Origin: Litomosoides sigmodontis
Taxonomy: Eukaryota > Nematoda > Chromadorea > Rhabditida > Onchocercidae
NCBI GenBank assembly: GCA_963070105.1
Contig: OY718807.1
Span: 2,782,501-2,846,500 of the forward strand
DNA: 64,000 nt
Direction: 5' to 3'
Positions 25,609 to 37,128 of the stretch are shown here, one piece after another. Positions within the stretch are counted from its first letter, which is position 1. The number at the start of each line of letters is the position of its first letter. The translations under genes and the position numbers were made by a program. The notes beneath the pieces are model-generated. The model searched no databases, was not told where the DNA came from, and saw nothing but the letters and a program-made list of their open reading frames with translations.

Positions 25609-27278
25609 TCAGTTGGTTTATTTGCAAAAATTTACGATTTAATTAGAAAACTTAAACTTTGCAGTCAAACAATATACACAAAATATTAATTAACCAAATG
25701 GATGAAATTCACATAAATAAATAATTTTAATTAAAAAAATGAATCACTGAAAGATAATGTTAATTTATTGTACATTTAAACTTTAAAGTTGCCATAAACC
25801 ATAATACCTATAATATGGAACCGCAAAAACAGTTTATATTTACCTTTAAATAGAATGTTAAATGAGACAAGGAGGTGTAATAGATCTACCTGCATTAATT
25901 GTTCCAAAGATCAGAAAGCATTCGGAGGAAAGATCTGGAAAAAATTTAATATTTTATTAATGAAATCTAATTACATTACATGTTTGCTGTATCGTTCTGC
26001 TTCGAATTTTTAAGCTGTAAAGAATTTACTAATTTGTGAGTGCTATAAACGTATACATCACAATTTACAAAAATGTGCCACATCCTTCCTTATTAATGAA
26101 TTCAATTTGTAAAATAGACAGTGTAAAATATTATATGCCTTGTAATATTAAATTTTTTCTTTGATTATTTGCCTTTCAAAATTAATTTAAATTTTGATTT
26201 ACTTATCAAAATCAATTTAAAATTTTTCACGAAGTATTTTTGACAAATATTCTGATCTTTTCCACATTCTTTAAATGCTTCGAAGTTTACGAAATCACCG
26301 GCATCTTCAGTTGTTGCCTTTTTGAATGTAACCAGAAATATTAGCAAAACTTTCGAATGTAACAGCAAGCAATACATGCCTCACATTAAGCTTTACTCTT
26401 ATATTGTGAGAAATTTTTCTAAGCTATCAGCTTACTTTGCCACATATGCACATTTCACAATTATTTTAACGTGAAATATTATTACACGTAGTTCATAGTG
26501 ATCATCTAAATATTTAATTCAAAGGTGCGAAAATCAGGATTTTTTTTAATTTCATGAATGAATGTATATTGGAAATGCCTATCAACAAGAAATGAGTAAT
26601 AGCTTTATTCCATAAAATATTCAAGATCGATGTCTGTATTCAACTAGTTCCTAGTTCCTTTAGCAGATTTCACCATCAGAAATTTCAAAATTGTTAGCAA
26701 ATTTAAAAATTTTATTCATATTTGTTCAGATTTTTTCATATGAAAAATTTTTCGTAAATCGAGCATAATTTAAGGTTCTGTGGACTAACAAACAATCATG
26801 TACTATTCCAAATTCCCGTACTACATCAATAAAACACAACCTTTCCTATGGAGCACTGTTGCCTTATTTACAATACAGAACAGAAACAAAGAAGTACCTG
26901 GAAACTGTCTGGTTTTTTAATCTTGCATTTAAAAAACAATCACAAGAAAAAACTCGAATCGTCATATTTTAATGTTTTGATCTCTCAGATACTCAATAAA
27001 TGGGTGAGAAACCTGAACACAAGCGTTATGTTGATTAAAAAACATCACACTAAAATGCCGACGTTTAGGCAGCAATCAATAAAATTAACCTATAAGCTGA
27101 CAATAAATTTCGAAAAACAAAGATAAGTAGATAAAAATCTGTACATAAAAATGAAATATACACAAACTTATTGCTTGGGATTATTAAAAAAGATTATTAT
27201 CCGAAAATATGATGGGTCCCAAATCCCTGAACACTCAAATTTTCAGATGATTCCAGAAGCATTCGTTCTCCCAGCAAC
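25609..27278. other. Intergenic, Aurora to MADF gene
   Basis: AT-rich. One short signal-peptide-like frame at 26165-26377 is listed separately. The other open frames, such as 26848-27126 (+), have no conserved content or splice context. Confidence 0.5.
26165..26377 (-). CDS. Possible small secreted protein, 70 aa
   Basis: ATG at 26377 opens a 70-codon frame. It begins with a hydrophobic segment (LLLHSKVLLIFLVTF) that could be a signal peptide, followed by a polar region with ATTEDAGDFVNFEAF and two cysteines. The tail is Lys/Ile/Phe-rich and may be read-through intron. No splice partners or homologue were recognised. It is listed because the N-terminal half is more protein-like than its surroundings; it may be spurious. 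Confidence 0.2.
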   Translation of the reverse strand: MYCLLLHSKVLLIFLVTFKKATTEDAGDFVNFEAFKECGKDQNICQKYFVKNFKLILISKSKFKLILKGK

Positions 27279-28640
27279 TCATTCATGGCCTTTGGCTTCC
27301 AAGCATTGGTCGTCCTCTGCCTTCATGGCCAATAAATGAGACCTATAAAATAAATATTTACACTCACAGTTTACATAAAAGCACAAAATATGTAATGGGG
27401 AATGAGAATGAACGATGCTTTTGCATTCAAATGAGAAATCTTACATTACCTATTATTTGGAGAATTATCATCTTCTGATTCGCTCTCCAGAACCGCCGAG
27501 TGTATCGCAGAATCGTCGTCTGATTCGCTATCCAAAACTATTGGTTGTACCGTTCTTGGACGCCTGAAAGAGCCACTTTTTTCAACTTCACTGTAATAAA
27601 AACCCGACAAGATAATCACTCATATGGCAAGTAATAATCAGAATTAGTTAACACCAACAGTGACCAGAACTACTCACTTTTAACAGAAGTTTTTTCACCT
27701 ACGAGCAAAAATAAGAGGTTCCGGAACCCAGGTTCTCCAATACCGTGCATTAAACTTGCTCTGACTCCATCAGCTGTCAACCGAATACCAAAGGCTATTT
27801 TGTATTTCTTATAGGATCTTTGGGTTCAGTAAAGCAGAGTGCTTCATCTTTTGAAAACCTTATTCTACTTAATCATATTCAATGCAAAACTTGAAATGCT
27901 TTGAAAAAAAAAAAGAAAAGAGAAGATACGCTTTATAGTCATCGAGAAATGGATTGAGAAATGAAAGCGAATCGAAATATTTTGCGCAAGAACTCCTCAG
28001 AGGAGGAGTACCTTGGATTTTTCTTAGTGTTCGGTCTCGAGTATAAGCAAACTTTAACTTATTCCATCGCCTACGACAACCATCATCTGAAATACTGAAT
28101 GGGTATATCGTTATCAATAGATTAGTTTAACAGGGAAAATTCGGAAAAGAATTTGTTATACTAATTGATTTGCAAAAGAGAGTTCGAAAAACAGTCTGCT
28201 GTGTTCTATTCAATTAATTTGTAACGAAACATAACAAAGCATTTCCAATATCGTATGATTCACAGGCATATTCAATTTATTTGTTAACAAACTGAAGATA
28301 ATCAATAACATCAACGGCGAGTGGTAATTGAATTCATATAAGATTTTCTAAATTTTTAACTTAAGTCTGTCCTATAAATTCCATCATTCACTTATCAATT
28401 TTGATTTGCAAAACAAATACACTGAACAAGCTGAATAAATAAATCAATTGACATTTTTGCAAGAGAATGTTCAAAAGAATTACCATTTATATCATGACCT
28501 CGTTGTTGCATACATTTTGCAACTGCCTGCCAAGCTTTCTCACGTCTTGAACCTCGCTTTTGGTAACCCTTCATACGTATATCATAAATTATTGGATGTG
28601 CCTTTACCACTTCGATGAGATCGTCGAAGATTGTTGACAT
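27279..28640 (-). CDS. MADF-domain protein
   Basis: Four exons join in phase: 28640-28484, 28086-27930, 27590-27450 and 27342-27279 (TGA), giving 172 aa. Residues ~5-100 form a MADF domain, the Myb/SANT-like DNA-binding module of Drosophila Adf-1: DDLIEVVKAHPIIYD, then a REKAWQAV helix, then CRRRWNKLKFAYTRD, ending with the aromatic SFLNPFLDDY. The C-terminal third is acidic and carries a two-fold imperfect repeat (VLDSESDDD and VLESESEDD), typical of transcription regulators. No BESS motif is visible. It probably acts as a nuclear DNA-binding factor. An acceptor (ATTTCAG) 8 nt before ATG suggests SL trans-splicing. Exon order and the family call are secure; the DNA target is unknown. Confidence 0.85.
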
Positions 28641-28648
28641 CGTGAAAT

Positions 28649-28658
28649 CTGAAATAAC
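28649..28658 (-). promoter_or_regulatory. Likely spliced-leader acceptor of the MADF gene
   Basis: GTTATTTCAG on the minus strand ends 8 nt before the ATG. Read as a trans-splice site by position; a 5' UTR intron would look the same. Confidence 0.45.
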
Positions 28659-30209
28659 ATAAAATTACATCTCAAAGAAACTTACGAAAAAGAAATATTA
28701 CAATTCAACGTAATTTTATGTGGAAAATCGCTAAAATATAGGACGAAATTTCAGTTAAGTCTAGTTTGTTGATGGAACGAAAAATCTTTCCAATTCTTCC
28801 AGATACACATTTGTTTTAAGTACCAATTGCAACATACGTAGGCGTTGTATAGTATGACCGCTGCGATATCAGAAAACGTTATTGGAAAAGAAAAGAAACA
28901 AAAAATGAGTGTAAAAATGACTTGTACAATACAATGAGTTGTGAAATACATACAAATTAGGATTTATGAGTAGATCACAAAAGCCAAACTGCGAAATACG
29001 ACTGTACGGTTAGAAAACAGAAGTTAAGGTACGAAATCATTGTATATCAAATATTTCAAGCGAAAATTACGATTGTATGGAACACACATGCCATGTAATG
29101 TAATGGTAAACCAATCTCTACTGGAACATACTTACTTTAATACAAACAGGTCCCATAAACGAATAACTGTCCTTCAATGTTCCATTTTTTTTTTTAACAA
29201 TTACTGATAAAACAAAACCCGACGCGAAGAATTTCGCAATTGCAACCAATTACGCAAGCATTCCACTCAGGCCAAAGGGACTTTGTATAGCATGTAAACT
29301 AGCAGAATTATATTAATCACCGAAAATAGCATCCGTTACAGACAGTTTTCGTAAACAATTGCGCTAACTCCCGTAATAGCGTATTGAATTTTAAAGTAGA
29401 TTTTAAAAAATTTAAAATCGAGCAGCTGATGAACATAAAACCTTTGCGAGGGAATAATCAGGTAAAGAGTTGAACTTCTACTCAGCTGGTATGAAATTCA
29501 GCAAGTCCAAAAATATGGCCTTTACTATAAACGTCAGCTAAAATCTCAAGCAGAATACAAAGTCCAAAATATGACTGCATGTTAATCTGCAATTTCTCAT
29601 GATAGTCGTGTGGAATTATAAAACTGATGTCAACAAATGCATAACTTTCATACTTTCCTTATTTTCATGTTTCCACAACACAGCTTTCATAAACCACATG
29701 TTATTAAAACTGGATATCTGTTATAATTAACGAGTATTTCCTTAAATCAGTCATCGATCCAACAAAAAATGTGCCAAATCACAAATCCATCAGTATCGTT
29801 GGATGACATACATGCACAAAACTTCAAATTCCAGAAATTTCTAAAGTGTAACATATGAACGAACATCCTGAACCTAAGCGGAATTATTATAACTAACGAA
29901 TCCGCTTCGCATTCCGAAAATCCATAGCCTTCCTATCAAAAACTGCAATAAATTTTTTCCTTTAAAAAGGAATTACATATTGGTAAAACAAGCATATTTC
30001 GAAGACATACTTCCCAATAACAAGTATTGTTTTTTATCACGATGAAAGGAGCGAAGTTTTTAATAACATCGGCGCATACCTCCGCTTACATTAAGAAAGC
30101 CATCCAAGACATTAAAAAAAACATCCAAATGATTTACAATCGTAACACAACATTAAAAAGCCAGAATTTCACAAGTTTTCCCTCATATCGGATAGATGGT
30201 ATGCGTCTA
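28659..30209. other. Intergenic, 5' of the MADF gene and 3' of hrpk-1
   Basis: About 1.5 kb without a supported gene. Open frames at 28751-28951 (-) and 30027-30278 (+) lack homology and splice context. Confidence 0.5.
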
Positions 30210-33200
30210 TTAGATTTCATTCAAATATCTTCGTCCCGCAACGGATTGGCGAACACTGAAATAAGTAAAACCGATTAGTGTATTAGCTGCATCCTGAGAC
30301 AGTGAATTTAGGAGCGGGATTTTCGATGCATTACTATTATTACTTTGATTTCGGAATGGAAATGCGAGATAACAAAAGATTTTTTTCAGCAACCTTCAAT
30401 ACTGATGATACTACGCTTTATCAGCTTTTTCAATCCTATCGAAACTAATACTAACCACTGTTGTAATAAATACTGAGCTGTTTGAATAGCTGTTGAGGTA
30501 CCAGTGATCGTTATAATGCGTTCGCCAGATTCTTGCTGTGGTCCCACAACGATCTGAGCTCCTGATTCTTCACGAACTCTATTGATCCGTTCACCACCTT
30601 TACCAATTATGGTACCACCTAGCTCATTTGGTATTGTAACCTAAAATACTCTTTACTTTCCAAAAAAGCATTGAAAATGGAGTATAAATTACCACAACCT
30701 AAAACTGCATTTACAATAACAATATGTTGATCGCAACCTGAGTGCTTTCCTCCGGATCCATATATGGCGGCAAAGCAACAGCGGACAACGGACCACGTCC
30801 GCCAATCTGTCGTGGAAAACTGCGACCATAATTACCGTATGAAGTCATTGCCATTGGTCCGCGGATCATTGGACCGCGATAATTCCGATCTGGTGGATAT
30901 CCACCATACTCAGTTGAGTAGCTTGGATCGTAAAACATTGATTCATATGGCTTCGTTACTCCCTTGACCGGAATCTAAAACCATTCTCATGTAGGAAATG
31001 CTGCAATAAATTGCGAAATTTCTGAGTCTCTGTATAAATATAGACTCGATTACTTTTCGCTTGAGGAGTTAAACTTCAAGTCTGAATAAAAGACTAAAAC
31101 CGACAAGAATTATCCACAAACGGTCCTTAACAATAACAAAACCAGAATTATCCACAAACGGTCCTTAACAATAACAAAATTGACAAAACTATACTTCTTT
31201 AAGCATGTTCATGATGTGGTTCACGCCAGCTATTATTTTATCGGGAGCTCCCTTAATGGATACGACACGTTCTGTTGACTGAGGAGGACACTGTGCAAAT
31301 ACCTAAAATTATACATATGATTTCACAATACAAAAAACCAGATCAAAAGTTATGGTAATCTGCATAAAATAATTTATTAGTGAAACTTTGAGAGCAGTAT
31401 AATGGCAGACGGATGACGATAATGTTTATAAGCAAGAGATGAATCACAAAATTTGGCATTTAAAATGTGTTTCACATAGAGAAGAAATATACTGCAACTA
31501 CCTTCATTTGCACACCAAGTTCTTCCTTCATTTCTTTAATTTTTGAGCCCTGACGTCCAATAACGGCACCAGCATGTGATGAGTGTACCAAAACACGAAG
31601 CTCTATTGGGCGACTGGAATCACCTTCTCGACTCTGTAATGATGCTTCAGTAGTTGCTTTTTAAATAGCCCCTTGTTTCTTCTTTTGGAGAAGCAATTGT
31701 TTAAGCAACAATGTTATGCGATCTGATACGATCCAACTGTAGTTTAAGCATCAGACGATGTGATTTGATATGACTCAATTACAAATACTCTTTCCCACGA
31801 TTTTAATTTTATGGAGTAAAACATGAATTATAATCCGATTACAAACATAGAGTAATATTACGTATTGTGATTTTCATTTTTGACTCCTTCATTGACAAGG
31901 CATGGAAATAAATAATAGTAAATTAACTAACATCATCAAGTTTCGGGATAATTTCAGTAACAATTGCGAGCACATTTTCGACTGTCGCAACAATAGTGGC
32001 AATTCTGAAAATAATGACATAAGAATTTCCACACTTCACAACAAGCCTTATTTTATTTCAAAAAATCTTCTTTCCTGATTAAATCAGTTACTTCCTTTTG
32101 AAAACATTAAATTCGTGGTTCAAAATATATCATTTACTGTTTCCCTAAAAACGGCTTAAGCAGTAAGATACGACATAGAGCTCTTCCTCCCGCTCAAAAT
32201 TATCACCTACCGGAAAAAAAGAAAGAGGGGAGAACCTCGTCTTTCTCCCTAATTTCATTTAGAAAGAAACAAAAAATACTAGGTATACTCGGACATTCAA
32301 TGCACTGCATTTCCTGTGCACGCCCGATTTAGCCGAAAGGCCAGCCGAAAATGGCCCAGGGTGTCAACGTTCACCATTTAACTTAATTAACCTAATGGCT
32401 ATGCTGTTGGAAGTTTCACAACAACATAACCGAAAGCAAAAGAAATGCTCCATGAAATAATAATCACTAGGTGCAAGTACGTAATTGTATTGAGTTAGTT
32501 GAACACACTGTGTTCCCATTTAGTGACTGGAAAGAATAAAAATACACAGAAAATTGAGAGACGGGAGCAGGGATTACCGTTCAGGAGTTTGGCTATCGGG
32601 GACCGTGACATTCGCATCGTACTGCAAAGCAAAAGGATGAAGTTTAAAATTTGAGAGGAAAAGAAAAAATTGAAAACTGTGGGATTGAAATGGAAATTAG
32701 GACAAAGACAGGCAGTTGGTGTTTGGCAGCACTGTTTGCCTTGGCCTTTCACTTAATTTCATAATCCATAAATACATATTGCACCATCCAACAACAACAG
32801 TGTGTTGCAGGTGATTGAAGGAGATCGGGCATCGGGATTGGATATCAGGATTGTAACTGGGAATTAGGGCTGAAAAGAGCGCATTAATCAACTGTATCAT
32901 ATATGATGTATCGATTTTTTCGGGAAATATTCTTCATGAAAGCAACATTTCAATAACGAGTGGATACTTCTTTCTAAATGTATCACTATGGATTACTTTA
33001 TAATTTTAATGAAAAAGGAATACCGACAGTCCAAATAAAAGAACTGTATGATTACTCAGTGCACTACACGTCTCGATGATAGTGTAACTACACGTTCGAT
33101 ACGGCTACGTAAACGTCTTCAAAAGCGACTCATTATCCCAATTGTTTGCGCGCTTTAACCTGGTACTTATAATGTTGATCATCAGAACTGTACTGTCAAA

Positions 33201-33500
33201 CACGTTACAAGTGTCCAACATTTCAGTGACAATTCTTGGATTCGTTCGGTGCAATACGGTGAACAGGTATAAAAAATTTTTCTGAGAAAGAACGCAAACC
33301 TCTGATCTTAATCGTTTGATATTTTCGCCACCTTTGCCGATAATTCCACCAGCTCCACGACTGGATACCAATAGTCTTAATTCATATTTACCAGCTGCCA
33401 GCGCTTCTTGATAGCTGTCTGGACGCTGTCGCTTGCCAGATCTCACACTTTCGTGGTTATCCGATGGACCCATATCATCGTCACCACCATGCCGTTTCAT
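30210..33500 (-). CDS. hrpk-1: hnRNP K homologue, three KH domains
   Basis: Eight exons join in phase: 33500-33300, 32621-32578, 32004-31932, 31633-31502, 31302-31195, 30974-30738, 30640-30456 and 30255-30210 (TAA), giving 341 aa. KH1 has GKGG at 55-58 in [14 protein letters not shown] and continues [12 protein letters not shown]2 has GRQG at ~132-135. KH3 has GKGG at ~278-281, followed by [11 protein letters not shown]. The 79-residue linker exon between KH2 and KH3 is rich in Gly, Pro, Tyr and Arg ([18 protein letters not shown]), like the K-protein interaction region. hnRNP K proteins bind C-rich single-stranded RNA/DNA and act in splicing, translation and transcription. The N-terminus carries an acidic patch and a basic GKRQRP likely nuclear signal. 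A 38-bp tandem duplication lies 14 nt inside the intron after exon 5. Confidence 0.92.
31106..31181. repeat. Perfect 38-bp tandem duplication in a hrpk-1 intron
   Basis: Two copies of a 38-bp unit, starting AGAATTATCCACAAACGGTC, lie at 31106-31143 and 31144-31181. They are inside the intron between the exons ending at 31195 and starting at 30974, close to the donor. Confidence 0.95.
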
Positions 33501-34500
33501 TGTGTTCTAGTGCCCACTGAACCTCTCTACAAGAATTTGAAGATAACAAATACAGAGAATACCAACAGGAAGCTAATCATACTATAACACTAAAAGTGCG
33601 CATCAGGCACAAAAACGGCATTATTGAACCAAACTTTAATCCGACCTAACTCCATGCTTCATTTATGCAATAGGAATTGTTAAATTCAGTCTCTAAGCAT
33701 TGCTTTTGTTCATGTAATAAGAGCAAGTCGCCAAAGGTCACTGTGCACAAAAAGTACAAAAATCGACCCTCATCACCTAGCTGTAGAACATTAACCAAGT
33801 AAGAAAATAGTTCCAACATGCATGGAATCTTTCATTTCCAGTTCCTACTATGTTTATCAGCAAAAAAAAGAATACTAGAATGACCGGATGTTACAGACCC
33901 TACCAATTTCACAACAATAATAATGATTAGAAAGACCCGGCAACTTCTGTGAACAATCTATGTAACAGCTGCCTTAACATGGAATTAGCCTGAATGAAAC
34001 ATTTAAGTCCTGGACAATGAGTTAAACAAGGTCAACCGAAATATCGCAATAAGAATTGCAAACAACCAGAACCAACGAACAAAACCTCAACGCAACCGAC
34101 AATCAGAATAAACTAAATTCTTTTCTGGGAGGATCGAATAAATATCAACCAATCAAAATTCGCACTGAACGTTTATACGTAGCCCGAACTTTAATTTACG
34201 ATATGAAAAAATTCTTCCTTTTGTGTTTCTTGAAATGATTGTGCTCTTCACATTGTTTCGTTTATGGTCGAATGGGAGGTTATGTTAGTTTTTTCATTTT
34301 TCGGCAGTACATCATTTCACTTTCTCCAAGCTACATGAATAATTCATTTCGTAGTTTTTTTAATTTATATATACATAAAATTGATATTACAATTTTTATA
34401 TACTTATTTGCTAGTGTAATGCAGGTTGTAAGACCTTAAGGCGTGTGTTTTCGGTACGGTTTTTTATTATTGTTAACTTCAATGAATATCTTTCTTTTTC
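33501..34500. promoter_or_regulatory. Divergent promoter region, hrpk-1 and NUP42
   Basis: The two start codons, on opposite strands, are 1.02 kb apart. Acceptor-like AG sites lie just upstream of both: TTCAG and CACTAG before the hrpk-1 ATG, and CTTTTTCCAG ending at 34503 before the NUP42 ATG. The promoter elements themselves cannot be identified by eye. Open frames at 34056-34439 are not supported as genes. Confidence 0.45.
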
Positions 34501-34521
34501 CAGAAATTTGCAATAACCACC

Positions 34522-35917
34522 ATGCGTCACCCAATGATCCGATGTAAATTTTTTGCTCGCGGTAATTGTCGTAATGGTGAGGCATGTCCTTTTGCACATA
34601 TTTTACAGTCCGAAATGGCGAACTTCGAGCAGTCTGATACAAGAAATATTGATGTACAGAGGGAGCGCCGTAGACATCCAACTGGACAGGTAATGGTTTT
34701 TGCTTCTTACACTTCTATAGTAATGTTCCGAATTCGTCCTCCAAATTAGTGTGTCGTGATCTTTCTTGACCGACTTGTCTGCACTAGTTTTTAAGTAGTC
34801 ATTAGCCGAATCAGTTTTGATTTCATCTACTTAATTGGTTAAAAATGCTAATCGTAGTAAAAATATTTGTTCTTCATTCTAAGTGTTTATATTTATTTAT
34901 TGATTGACTTCCTCATTTACTTATTTACTTTCAGTTGTTTTCTCATTTCTGCTTCCCAGTTTTGTTTTCCATTTTTTTTGCTGCTTTAGCAATGACGAGT
35001 TCCAATTTTTTTCTTTAAAAAATAATCGTTCAATAACACTTCGCAAACTTGATTTCAAGAAATAGTTTGTTGTTGCTGCTGAAAGAATAACTGTGAGCAA
35101 TGCAATGATGAGCAATGACGGATTTGCAATTTTTATTTCATTTGTTGCTTAAATGTTCTTTCAGGCAGGTTTTAATAAGTACGAATTGAACGAGTATTTC
35201 CAATCATCCTTACAACATTTTGACAAAAGGTAGTATTTTCAGTGCATGAAGTTTTAGCATTCATTTTCAGATTTTTGTATAAACATTAAATAGGAGCAGA
35301 AAAATGGTGGTCTCAGTATGCACTCATTTAGCAGTTTTTATATCTTTTTTACCTTATTTCTCTTTGTTTTAGCCGTTACAAGTGGGTTTCACCATTGGTG
35401 AGAGAACGTGAAGAGGGCAAAATCGAGTTGATACAAAATCGAAATAATACAGATAAGGACGTTTGCGATAAAAATACTGTTCCTAACATCAAATCAGCAA
35501 CAGAAGCATCAAGCATAGATTTATCTTCAAATAATAAGAAAGCACAAATGGTATTCGATAAAACGAAGTAAGCATATTTTTATGAGCAGTGTGATAAAAA
35601 CTTATTAAATCATTAACTCTCGCCAATATCTTAGCGTCTCTAGCTAAGTGTCATTTATCAATGTTGAATACTGCCAGTGAAAGGTATGACGATAACAGGT
35701 CATATAATTTGATTTCAGGTTGGAGCGTTTAGTAGGTGCAGACGGTGTATCTGCAGAGAATAATGGATTTACTGACGCTAACTGCAACAATTTAACGCAG
35801 AAACTTTACTCGAAGATGGAAGACTTAACCGTTGAACAAATAAAGCAATTCGAGGACGATGAGTTTGAATATGGTAAAGTGCCGACAATTCCACCTCCCA
35901 AAGAATTTTGTTTCTAG
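34522..35917 (+). CDS. nup42: NUP42-like nucleoporin (CCCH finger, Gle1-binding tail)
   Basis: Four coding exons join in phase: 34522-34689, 35165-35229, 35373-35567 and 35719-35917 (TAG), giving 208 aa. The N-terminus has a CCCH zinc finger, C-X7-C-X5-C-X3-H (residues 8-26, [19 protein letters not shown]). The C-terminus reads [18 protein letters not shown] and then [10 protein letters not shown]. This matches the tail of vertebrate NUP42/NUPL2 (LTVEELEQF, then GKIPLKPPP), the segment that binds the mRNA export factor GLE1. Nup42 sits on the cytoplasmic face of the nuclear pore and assists Gle1/Dbp5 in mRNP remodelling. Unlike the ~420-residue human protein, this one has a charged middle without FG dipeptides. 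ATG is preceded by TTCCAG 18 nt upstream. The combination of finger and tail makes the call good despite low similarity in between. Confidence 0.8.
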
Positions 35918-37076
35918 TAGCTTTGGTTCGTTGTGCTTTATATCATTCATCTTAGATGAGTTGTGATTCTCGTGTGATGCATTCGGGAAATTACCTAACA
36001 TTAAGCACAATGAATGCAGTGAAATGGCATTGGTTAGCTCATTTACAGCTTGACATTGAATAGGTGTATACAAAATGAAACGGTGTGTGCTTACATTTCA
36101 TTAAAAGTGTACAGATTGACTGGTTATTCATTATAAAGGATGAGATCGATAAATTTTTGGCAAATGTTATCGGACCCATAATTTTTCTACATAGCAGTCT
36201 TTTTGTTATTCCTCCCAATTATTTGTTTATGTAATGTAAAGTCAATTATGTATGAACAACAAACAATAAAACGGCACACAATTATTTAAACCACCAACAC
36301 TATTCATAATAATTTCTTTAATGAAATGAATATTATTACGATGATTACGTGGCAGAGAGATGAAACAATATACTTCGTGTTGTTAAAGCAACATCAAATT
36401 TGTTGATAAAAAAGTTATTCTGAACTAAACTATATGCCCATATATATTACTTTTTTAATGCTAATATCATTTTCATATTATTATATTATTTTTTTCCATA
36501 ATTTGTAAAATTATGAATTAAAACATCAAAGTAAGACGCCTTGAGTAACTGCTAGTACATTCAAGATTGTTGACGTGAGACTAATGGTTTCACTGAGAGT
36601 GCGGAATTCATGCAAGGCTGTTGGATTGCTGGAGGAGGAACGCTACGGTCAAATGACGTGCATGCAAGATGGGTAGTACGTAGGGAATAAGATGAAAGAA
36701 AAAAAGTTATGGTTTATTGTGACCACAATGAGTGAGAATAACTTGTTCAGAGGAGTACATGTAAAGAGGATGGGTCAGCAAGTAACTATCGTATATGCGT
36801 GGAGTAACGCTTAAATTGTTTTTTTTTTAAACCTAATTTCATGTGCCTTTCATAGAGGAACGAGTTAAGTAATGATGAGTGGTAATGGTTTTGTTTTTGC
36901 ATGGAAAAATTTTTCCATGACTTGCAGTACGTGTCATCATAGTTCATGTTGCATTTTCATATTGGTTTAGTGATTCAAAATATTACTTTCATTTACATTA
37001 TTCGCTCAAGTTAACCTAGATATATATGCAGTTTGCGTGCGCTTATATGACTGGGGTAATATTGGAAGGTATATAA
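35918..37076. other. Intergenic, NUP42 to cyclin C
   Basis: It includes the NUP42 3' UTR, with AATAAA at 36265-36270. No gene was seen. Confidence 0.55.
36265..36270 (+). terminator. AATAAA polyadenylation signal (NUP42)
   Basis: The hexamer lies ~350 nt after the stop codon, in AT-rich sequence. Assigned by position. Confidence 0.4.
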
Positions 37077-37082
37077 TTTCAG
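37077..37082 (+). promoter_or_regulatory. Likely spliced-leader acceptor of cyclin C
   Basis: A TTTCAG motif ends 46 nt before the conserved start codon. The intervening leader holds ATGs at 37083, 37091, 37098 and 37124 in frames that do not give the conserved protein. Confidence 0.45.
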
Positions 37083-37128
37083 ATGAAGTTATGAGCAATG
37101 AAAGTCGGATAGTGAGCCGTGCGATGAG

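Noticed and set aside
26848..27126. 92-residue open frame on the + strand
   Set aside because: No conserved segments, compositional signal or splice partners; it lies between two minus-strand genes.
30027..30278. 83-residue open frame overlapping the end of hrpk-1
   Set aside because: It is antisense to the terminal hrpk-1 exon and has no independent support.
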